The notes below the pieces were generated by a model that saw only the letters and a list, made by a program, of their open reading frames with translations, was not told where the DNA came from and did not search any database. Of a stretch of 64,000 nt of DNA, positions 55,461 through 64,000 are shown piece by piece (within the stretch, counting starts at the first letter, position 1; each line of letters opens with the position of its first letter). This stretch comes from Cherax quadricarinatus (lineage: Eukaryota; Arthropoda; Malacostraca; Decapoda; Parastacidae), in the NCBI RefSeq assembly GCF_038502225.1, contig NC_091298.1, forward strand, positions 31,359,496-31,423,495, read 5' to 3'. The translations under genes and the position numbers were made by a program.

Positions 55461-57437
55461 CACCAGCAGCAACACTAGTTGTACATGTACACCATCATGG
55501 TCATAAACAACAACACTAGTTGTACATGTACACCATCATGGTCATAAACAACAACACTAGTTGTACATGTACACCATCATGGCCACTAGAACAGCACTGG
55601 GTGTACATGTACACCATCATGGCCACTAGAACAGCACTGGGTGTACATGTACACCATCATGGCCACTAGAACAACACTGGGTGTACATGTACACCATCAT
55701 GGCCACTAGAACAGCACTGGATGTACATGTACACCATCATGGCCACTAGAACAGCACTGGGTGTACATGTACACCATCATGGCCACTAGAACAGCACTGG
55801 GTGTACATGTACACCATCATGGCCACTAGAACAACACTGGGTGTACATGTACACCATCATGGCCACTAGAACAACACTGGGTGTACATGTACACCATCAT
55901 GGCCACTAGAACAGCACTGGGTGTACATGTACACCATCATGGCCACTAGAACAACACTGCATGTACATGTACACCATCATGGCCACTAGAACAACACTGG
56001 GTGTACATGTACACCATCATGGCCACTAGAACAGCACTGGATGTACATGTACACCATCATGGCCACTAGAACAACACTGCATGTACATGTACACCATCAT
56101 GGCCACTAGAACAGCACTGGATGTACATGTACACCATCATGGCCACTAGAACAGCACTGGATGTACATGTACACCATCATGGCCACTAGAACAGCACTGG
56201 GTGTACATGTACACCATCATGGCCACTAGAACAACACTGGGTGTACATGTACACCATCATGGCCACTAGAACAACACTGGGTGTACATGTACACCATCAT
56301 GGCCACTAGAACAGCACTGGGTGTACATGTACACCATCATGGCCACTAGAACAACACTGGGTGTACATGTACACCATCATGGCCACTAGAACAACACTGC
56401 ATGTACATGTACACCATCATGGCCACTAGAACAACACTGCATGTACATGTACACCATCATGGCCACTAGAACAACACTGGGTGTACATGTACACCATCAT
56501 GGTCACTAGAACAACACTGCATGTACATGTACACCATCATGGCCACTAGAACAACACTGGGTGTACATGTACACCATCATGGTCACTAGAACAACACTGC
56601 ATGTACATGTACACCATCATGGCCACTAGAACAACACTGGGTGTACATGTACACCATCATGGTCACTAGAACAACACTGCATGTACATGTACACCATCAT
56701 GGCCACTAGAACAACACTGCATGTACATGTACACCATCATGGTCACTAGAACAACACTGCATGTACATGTACACCATCATGGCCACTAGAACAACACTGC
56801 ATGTACATGTACACCATCATGGTCACTAGAACAACACTGCATGTACATGTACACCATCATGGCCACTAGAACAGCACTGGATGTACATGTACACCATCAT
56901 GGCCACTAGAACAACACTGCATGTACATGTACACCATCATGGCCACTAGAACAGCACTGGATGTACATGTACACCATCATGGCCACTAGAACAGCACTGG
57001 ATGTACATGTACACCATCATGGCCACTAGAACAACACTGCATGTACATGTACACCATCATGGCCACTAGAACAACACTGCATGTACATGTACACCATCAT
57101 GGCCACTAGAACAGCACTGCATGTACATGTACACCATCATGGCCACTAGAACAACACTGCATGTACATGTACACCATCATGGCCACTAGAACAGCACTGG
57201 ATGTACATGTACACCATCATGGCCACTAGAACAACACTGCATGTACATGTACACCATCATGGCCACTAGAACAGCACTGGATGTACATGTACACCATCAT
57301 GGCCACTAGAACAGCACTGGGTGTACATGTACACCATCATGGCCACTAGAACAGCACTGGGTGTACATGTACACCATCATGGCCACTAGAACAGCACTGG
57401 GTGTACATGTACACCATCATGGCCACTAGAACAACAC
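55461..57437. repeat. 40-bp satellite-like array, about 49 units, with a 14-bp palindrome
   Basis: Unit GGCCACTAGAACAACACTGG plus GTGTACATGTACACCATCAT, 40 bp with almost no length change. The first three units (55461-55580) are a CATAAACAA variant. Most units contain TGTACATGTACA; those starting GTG have the full palindrome GTGTACATGTACAC. Linked variants (A/G in ACAxCACTG, GGTG/GATG/CATG, GGCC/GGTC) define subtypes. The end decays at ACCTGGTGAAGG. Confidence 0.98.
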
Positions 57438-57529
57438 CTGGTGAAGGTGTTATTGTTAATTAATCATCAAAGTGAGAGGAATTTTTGCTAATTATCTTTA
57501 AGAACAGTTATAACCTAGAAATATAGGGC

Positions 57530-58078
57530 GATATAATGTTCTACAGCATGTGTTCTCTGTAGCATGTGTTCTCTGTAGCATGTGTTCTCTGTAGCATGTG
57601 TTCTCTGTAGCATGTGTTCTCTGTAGCATGTGTTCTCTGTAGCTTGTGTTTTCTGTAGCATGTGTTCTCGTAGCATGTGTTCTCTGTAGCATGTGTTTTC
57701 GTAGCATGTGTTCTCTCTACCATGTGTTCGCTGAAGCATGTGTTTTCTGTACCATGTGTTCTCAGTAGCGTGTGTTCTCTGTAGCATGTGTTCTCTATGT
57801 GTTCTTTGTAGCATGTGTTCTCCCTGTGTGTTCTCTCTAGCATGTGTTCTCAGTATCATGTGTTCTCAGTGTCATGTGTTCTCAGTACCATATGTTCTCT
57901 GTAGCTTTTGTTTTCTGTAGTATGTGTTCTCTGTAGTATGTGTTCTCTGTAGCTTGTTTTCTCTGTAGCATGTGTTCTTTGTAGCTTATCTTCTCATTAG
58001 CATGTGTTCTTAGCATGTGTTCTCTGTAGCTTTTGTTCTATGTAGCATGTGTTTTCTCTAGCATATGTTTTCTCCAGT
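57530..58078. repeat. 16-bp tandem repeat
   Basis: GTAGCATGTGTTCTCT repeated about 33 times, clean at 57545-57650 and then degenerate. Minus-strand ENTCYREHMLQRTH ORFs are artefacts. Confidence 0.93.
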
Positions 58079-58290
58079 GTGTGGTGATGTTGCTGTGGAT
58101 GTTCAAGTTGTGGTGATATTGCTGTGGATGTTCAAGTTGTGGTGATGTTGCTGTGGATGTTCAAGTTGTGGTGATGTTGCTGTGGATGTTCAAGTTGTGG
58201 TGATGTTGCTGTGGATGTTCAAGTTGTGGTGATGTTGCTGTGGATGTTCAAGTTGTGGTGATGTTGCTGTGGATGTTCAAGTTGTGGTGA
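58079..58290. repeat. 29-bp tandem repeat, seven near-identical units
   Basis: GTGGTGATGTTGCTGTGGAT plus GTTCAAGTT. The only change is one GATATT unit near 58115. Confidence 0.95.
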
Positions 58291-58510
58291 TGTTGTGTGT
58301 GGTAATGTTGGCTCTGGTGATGGCTTTGGTGTTGCTTTTGGCACTGGTGGAGGTGGTTTTAATGGTGACAGTGAGGGTGGTGGTGGTGGTGGTGGTGGTG
58401 GTGGTGGTGGTGGTGGTGGTGGAGTGCTGGTGGTAGTGGTGGTGCAAACTGGGCTGGTGCTGGTGTTGTTGGCAAGAGTGTTGGTGTTGCGAGCGGTGGT
58501 GATGGTGAAG
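58291..58510. repeat. GGT-rich low-complexity tract with (GGT)n
   Basis: Perfect (GGT)n at about 58375-58421. Poly-Gly and poly-His ORFs are artefacts. Confidence 0.93.
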
Positions 58511-59509
58511 ATTTATACATTCTTGTTGTGTATGTATGAGAGATGCATCCTTCAACGTTTAAATTTATTTCTTCCTTTGAGTAATAGCTAACTTGTTTCA
58601 CTGACTTGATAGACCGCTCGTCGTATGTATCATAAACCACATCAATGCTGTCACTACCGTAGCCAGCATGACGCACCGCTGGAAACCAGTCAGCAGTGAA
58701 CTCACTCAGAGTGTCATGGCACCAAAATGTGAAGCACCAGGACGAGGGGTGTCTTCGAAAGATTACAATGTGCTCTACAGAAAAGAGCTAGCTTTTATTG
58801 TGACAGTGTTTTGATTTGTTTAGAGCTTGACAAAAGAAATATTTTCACAATTAAAGGTTACCCAGCACCTGCGATTTAAATCATTTCTGTCGGCAGCATA
58901 CCTTTGTATCCAATTTGTTTTCCAGATACGACGCTAACATGGATTTGCTTTTGTATTTTGTTTTTAATGGCGCTATCAGGATTTTTCAGAGCCCAAGGTA
59001 ATGGAACGAAACAGTGACAAGTAACGTCCCGAATATTCGGCTCTTTGTTCCAAGCAATAAGAAGCATGTTCCCTAACACTGTTTTTCATCACATTAAGAG
59101 ATTTCAGCTTGAGTTTTTTGATGGTGTCATAAAACCTTTATCCTTTTGCAGTGGCTGCCACTAGAAAACCAGGTAAGCTTTATCTTCATTTTGCTTTGTT
59201 GTTAAAAGACACACATTAGATAGTGCTGCTGCCCCACCGAAGATAATCACACCTTAAAAAGGATCTCAAACAAGTAAGTTGTTTTCAGTTTAGTGTTAGT
59301 CACTCACCAAGAAGACGTCAGACTCATGTCTCTTAAAGTGGAGTTTTCTCAAGGTCTGGATGACATAAAAGACTGGGAGACAGTTTACTAAGTTATTGTT
59401 CTCTGTTGTGAAGCAGCAAAGATGGATGAAGGTGCCAGTCACTCTCTGATGTCTGCATGAGGTTCTTAATTTTGTTGGAGATACATTCAAAACAAGAGAT
59501 GCCAAGTCA
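58511..59509. other. No gene recognised
   Basis: A 67-codon minus-strand ORF (58876-59079) has a mixed composition that looks protein-like but matches nothing I know, and no flanking splice pair is convincing. Confidence 0.35.
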
Positions 59510-60085
59510 ATGATGATCCTTTTTAAGTCATTTGTTCTCTCTAGGCTGGAAAGCTGCTGTACATCTCCATTCAAGGCAAGTGAAATTGCATATCTAGAGA
59601 ATGTACAGAGAACTTTTACTGCACATATAAGTTCCATAAAACACTTTAACTACTTGGAAAGCCTGGAAGGATTTGACTTGTACTCACTGGAGTGCAGGCG
59701 AGAGAGATACATCATAATGTACAACAGGAAAATCCTGGAGGGACTGGTCTTTAATCTGCACACAGAAATCACTCCCTATGAAACCAAAAGACTTGTCAGG
59801 AGGTGCAACATACCCCCAAGGAAAAGAAGGGGCGCCATTAATACACTAAGAGGAAACAAAATATGTGTCCGGGGCCAAAGACTGTTCAACAACCTCTCAC
59901 CAGCCTGGTTGTCTTCAAGTGGGAGCTAGACAGATACCTAACGTCAGTGTTTGATCAGCCGGGCTGTGGTTCGTACGTTGGACGACGTGCGGCCAGCAGT
60001 AACACCCAAGTTGATCAGGCCCTGATCCACCGGGAGGCCTGGTCATGGACCTGGCCGCGGGGGCGTTGATCCCCTGGAGTCTACT
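59510..60085 (+). pseudogene. CR1/jockey-like element 3' end (post-RT domain)
   Basis: Reads FVLSRLESCCTSPFKASEIA, YLENVQRTFTAHISSIKHFN, SLECRRERYIIMYNRKILEG, then GNKICVRGQRLFNNLS. This is the usual post-RT signature of non-LTR elements (LVLSRLEYC...LExVQRxFT, SLERRRERYxIIY...GARLFNxLP). The last part (to 60069) ends with sequence for QVDQALIHREAW. A frameshift lies at about 59920. The N-terminal RT is absent. Confidence 0.75.
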
Positions 60086-60109
60086 TGGAAGGTATGTAAA
60101 ATGTGAACT

Positions 60110-61140
60110 CTCTTCTGTTTGTGACCTCAGCCAACATTTTATAAAGAAGGAATTTGATGAATTTCTTTCAGTGTTTAACACGAGAAATTTTGTTGACTTC
60201 CCTACTCACATCTCTGACCCCTCCCTCGACCAAGTAGTGGGCAATCTGTCTGAAGGTATAGTTCTTTCCCAATCCCTTGGTGAAGAATGTACTCACACAC
60301 ACAACCTGGCTATGGAAAAGGAAAAACTGGCCGGTCCTTTGCTTCGAGGTTTCTGCCTTAGACTGGAATGCTCTTCTAGGTGACGTTGGAGATTAAGAAT
60401 GTGCTCAGTAAATGCCATCATTGAACAAATCCCTAATCTCCAACAAAAGTACATCCCTCACCAGCAGTATGTGAGGAACCCTTAAGATCAACCTTGGTTT
60501 GGCTTTCGTTTTCGAGAGGACCCTACTGCTAAGTACAAAGCTTGGAGAAGGTATGAGAGGCATTCCACTATCTATAACAGGAACTTGAACAGGCAAGCTT
60601 GTTGGTAAATGGAAGAAGTCCAAAAATGGGTCATCTCTAGATGGGAGGCTGGCACAAAAAGAAAACTGGCATCAGGTAGAGTGGGCTCCAAAACTTGGTG
60701 GCCCTTGGTTAAGGACCGACAAGGTTATTCACCTGATGAAAATATTCTACCTCTAAACTGGCAGGATGGGACCATCTCTCCTAGCAGTCGGGAGAAAGTT
60801 GACGTCTTTGTCGAATACGTTGCTGCCAGAATGCATGTTCTTGAACCAGAAAGGGAACCTAATTTGCTAGTCACATGAACTGTGTCAAAATTGTCATTGG
60901 TGATAATTAGCAAGATGAAATGTATCATCTTAAATTGCTGGACCAGGAAAAGGTTGTGGGCCTTTATAAAGTGTGCCCAAGATTGCTGATTAGATGTACA
61001 GACCAAAACTGCCTAGCACAGAGTAAATGGCCTTCTCTGAGGAAAGATGCAAATGTAGTCACTGTTCACAAAACAAAAGCAAAGCAGAAATCAACAACAA
61101 CAGACCAGTGTCACTCCTATCAATCACTGGCAAATTCTTG
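60110..61140 (+). pseudogene. Non-LTR element, endonuclease end to RT start, decayed
   Basis: FNTRNFVDFPTHISDPSLDQ and VVGNLSEGIV look like the end of an APE-type endonuclease. WVISRWEAGTKRKLASGRVG, SKTWWPLVKDRQG and LNWQDGTISPSSREKVDVF follow as linker. LDQEKVVGLYKVCPRLLIRC and KWPSLRKDANVVTVHKTKAK give the first RT motifs, and the last codons recall NNRPVSLLSITGKF. At least five frame breaks. Confidence 0.7.
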
Positions 61141-62269
61141 AGACAACACTCTCACGGAAGATCTTACTGTTTTGTACAAGGCTAATATTGTCGAAGTACC
61201 ACACTTGGCTCCACTCCACGGACAGCGAGAAGTGAGCTTCTACACAACAAGACGGGCAGCAAACAACAATTACGCTGTGGCTGTACACTTCTCAAGAACA
61301 TCACTCCATATGATATCTTTATTCCTAGGATAACTCGAGTTTAGAAAATGTTCGTGCACAACAATGATATCAACGGAATAAAATTGGTTGTCCAAATCGG
61401 TTGTTCAAATAGACTACAGCTTACAACTAACCTTGTATCATCTGCAAACATCATAAGCAAGACACCACCTCAGAAACAGCTAAGCCGACCAACAACTCCA
61501 GGGAAGGAGCTAAACTACATCAAGTGCCCTGCAACCACCATCTTCAACAAGCGCCCTACAACCAACCTCCTGTGCAAAAAAAAAAAAATAGCAATTGCAA
61601 GAAGTATACCTCCTTCCAACTCAGCAACATGCAAGTGTACAGCTGGCATAACTGTATGCTGCTGATGGGTAGTGGGGTATACCCCATTTTATGAACTTTA
61701 TGTATTCATGAAGAACATTACACACACACACACTTGTATTAAAATGCTCCAAAGTGGTTTGGCCACTTACCTTTATTATACCACCTTCCCCTCCCTCCAC
61801 CCACCCTTTTCCATCTTTGCCAATCTTTCTTCCTTTTCCGTCTTACCAACTCTCTGGTAATTCAAGCTCAAGTAGTACTTATTTGGACCACTGCCTTGTT
61901 ATAGCTATCCTGTATTATTTCTCACTGGGGTCTTCCTGCTGTAACCCAAATTCTGTGTCTCCCCCTTATCCTATGACTTTAGCTACTTTTATCTCTTTCA
62001 CTCTTAAAAGAGCAGGTGGTGGCAACATATTTCTGACAGAGAGAGCAGAGTACTACCTCCTTTTTTCTCAAATTCTAGTATTTCCCCTTTTTATTTGTTT
62101 CCTATATTCTCATACTTTTTTCCACTTCGAGTCTCTGCCTGAAGGAATAGACAGTATAGCATCGTCTGGTGCTCTGTCGACCCAAGGGTGGGACTGGGGT
62201 GGGAGATGCGTTTCACTGGTGGCTGCGGTGGCATTCTCATTCCTTACTACACTGTTCCCTATAAATTCT
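61141..62269. other. No gene recognised
   Basis: ORFs at 61348-61665 and 61754-62302 have no recognised motif. The latter partly overlaps the RT relic on the other strand. Confidence 0.35.
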
Positions 62270-63560
62270 CCTGACATTACATTACACTGGACATCCAAAT
62301 AATTTATCCTTTCCAGTTTATTTTTCGTGCCCAAGAGTATGGTTTCCGTTTTCCCGAGGTGCAACGATAATGTGTTGTCTACTAACCATTTGCTGCAGGA
62401 CTCTAGTTCTAGTGACAGTACATTAGCTATATCTTGTGGGTCTTTACCTGACACTAACAAAGCACTGTTGTATGCATACAACAGAAGCGTACACTTGATA
62501 GTGATGGACATGTCATTCACATAACATAGGAGCAGTAGAGGAAACCCCACATGCTATTGGCAAGGGTTCTGATTCTGTGTTGTTGATCTTGACAATTCGT
62601 TTCCTGTTGCTCAGGTAGGACCTAAACCAGGCTGCAGAACCTATGCCGATAGCTTCTAGTTTCTTACATAATACATTATGGTTGACCTTATTGAAAGCCT
62701 TTTGTAAGTCTAAGGTCACCACAACCATGAGATCCCCTAGCTACATTTGAGTTCTCAGGTAGTCCGTCAGATTAAATAGGGAGGTGTCGGTCAAGTAAGA
62801 TCTCTTGAAACCTGATTAGCAACTATGGAGATTGTTTTTGTAATTAAGATACTTAACTACTTGAGAGTAAAGTGCCTTCTCGAGAATTTAGGACATCACA
62901 CTGAGTATACTACCAGGCCTGTAGTTGCTGACGTCAGACCTACTAGCTTTCGTGGTGATAGGAATAACTCTGGCCTCCTTGAACCCCTCCAGAACTGTAT
63001 TGGTGATGATGGACAAATTTATTATGTGAGCAATGGGGATTGGCAATTCAATGACACCATCTTTTAAGAACTTAGCCGGGATGTTATCTGGTGCTTTTAG
63101 TTGGGTTTAACTTATGATATCTCGCGTGATATCATAAGATACACCTATTAGTTGTCTACTGTTTGGAACTTTGGGGTGATATGTAGTGTAGTATGTTTTA
63201 AACTTATTGGAGTCTGTGTTAAAGGTATTCGATGCAACCGGCAGGTTACTTGCTAGTATTGATGCAACAGTTGTGTACATGAGTTAAATTGATTTGCCAC
63301 TTTAGTTGTATCACGGCATACTTGGTTATCGATATTTAGCACTATATTAAATCTACCTACGGGTTTATGGCTATGCCCAGGTTCTTATAGTTGTTGATAG
63401 AGCTTTAGGGACAATTATTGTATTCTTTAATTTTTGAGCAGTAGTGCCTTGTCTTTGTTCCTTTTACAAGCTCTGCACTCTGTTCCTTACCCTTTGAAAC
63501 TCACGTTTGTAATGTGACAAGTGAAGGGTGATATCTTTCTCTGTGCAAACATAGTGATAT
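62270..63560 (-). pseudogene. CR1/L2-like RT relic, third family
   Basis: On the minus strand, from 63560 downwards: a linker reading SHYKREFQRVRNRVQSL, IPAKFLKDGVIELPIPIAHI, NYRPGSILSV, VVVTLDLQKAFNKVNHNVLC, KKLEAIGIGSAAWFRSYLSN, IACGVSS, then LLLYAYNSALLVSGKDPQDI and WLVDNTLSLHLGKTETILLG. These are RT motifs 1 to 7 of a CR1/L2-type element. The catalytic YADD reads YAYN, motif B has lost its GPLLF context, and stops are frequent. Confidence 0.8.
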
Positions 63561-64000
63561 TGGGGTAAGTCGCTAGGCTTGTTCCGTGAAAACCCCGGCG
63601 TTATGTTTATGCCACTGGTTTCTCGGTTACGTGTGTCGTCCTACGTCTGTAGATGAATTACCAAAGTTGGTCTGGGTAGTTGTGAGCTGCCCACGACTGT
63701 AGTACTTTGTTGTAATTTGTATTGGTTATAGCTAAGATACTAGGTCACTTAGTGTACGTTCTAAGTCTCACTTAATTTAAGTACTTATAAGAGAGATTGA
63801 GAAGGAGTCTATTAAAAGAATAAAGCTAAATTAATCATACGATTAAGGATGTAGGCATTGTAGGTGTGGCAAATATGTAGGCCTACGTATCATGTTGCTG
63901 GCCTCTTCGACTCACTACACAATTGGTCTCATAGCGTCTTTACAACCCCCTCTCCAAGTCTCTCTTCCTTTGAAGACTTAATTTAGGAGAATAACGGTTA
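63561..64000. other. No feature recognised
   Basis: AT-rich end of the window without a supported ORF or repeat. Confidence 0.35.

Noticed and set aside
55461..57437. CRISPR-like appearance of regular 40-bp and 35-bp repeats
   Set aside because: The units are contiguous direct repeats without unique spacers, there are no cas genes, and the sequence is eukaryotic.
57498..57859. ENTCYREHMLQRTH-type ORFs
   Set aside because: Artefacts of the 16-bp tandem repeat, present in more than one frame.
58277..58591. Poly-Gly and poly-His ORFs
   Set aside because: Encoded by (GGT)n and its complement.

Overview
This is eukaryotic, repeat-dominated DNA, most likely from a decapod crustacean (crayfish/lobster/shrimp type). 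That placement is inference. It rests on the mix of CR1/L2-like, RTE-like and jockey-like non-LTR retrotransposons, Penelope-like elements (PLEs), a Tigger/pogo element and tRNA-derived repeats, with very long (TA)n, (AC)n and (CTT)n microsatellites, and on resemblance to repeats I recall from decapod genomes. I see no rRNA gene, no intact tRNA gene and no bacterial-type gene or operon. The only host-gene signal is one short exon at 6119-6177. It has an acceptor, a start codon, a 17-residue signal peptide and a GTAAGT donor.

Layout. 0-6 kb: broken pieces of CR1-B, jockey-like, PLE, RTE and CR1-A elements, then an 85-bp tandem repeat. 6-12 kb: the signal-peptide exon and a 3.6-kb minisatellite of about 29 bp, split by a 1,051-bp insertion with LTR-like ends and a 5-bp target duplication. 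12-20 kb: old CR1 pieces, a 20-bp minisatellite, and a TA-associated MITE with a Tigger derivative nested inside it. 20-31 kb: a 5'-truncated CR1-A copy inside an L2-like element, and a complete 4.1-kb CR1-A copy inside a hAT-like transposase relic. 31-43 kb: a G/T-only minisatellite, a decayed CR1-B copy, a complete CR1-B copy on the minus strand (ORF1 and ORF2 open), and a 2.5-kb array of a 35-bp unit. 43-53 kb: repeat fragments, an RTE pseudogene fused to a PLE fragment that keeps a GIY-YIG endonuclease, and several pieces bordered by (TA)n. 53-64 kb: microsatellites, a 2-kb array of a 40-bp unit, 16-bp and 29-bp arrays, and three more RT pseudogenes.

How the parts work. CR1-A copy 2 encodes ORF1p (coiled coil plus SGNH esterase) and ORF2p (APE endonuclease plus reverse transcriptase); the ORFs overlap by one base in a TGATG stop-start. 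CR1-B encodes a different ORF1p (coiled coil plus RRM-like domain) and its own ORF2p. The most interesting small signal is a set of hammerhead-ribozyme-like folds at or near PLE-type ends, at five to seven loci. In each, GAA is followed by a self-complementary A...U helix III, and most have complementary helix I arms.
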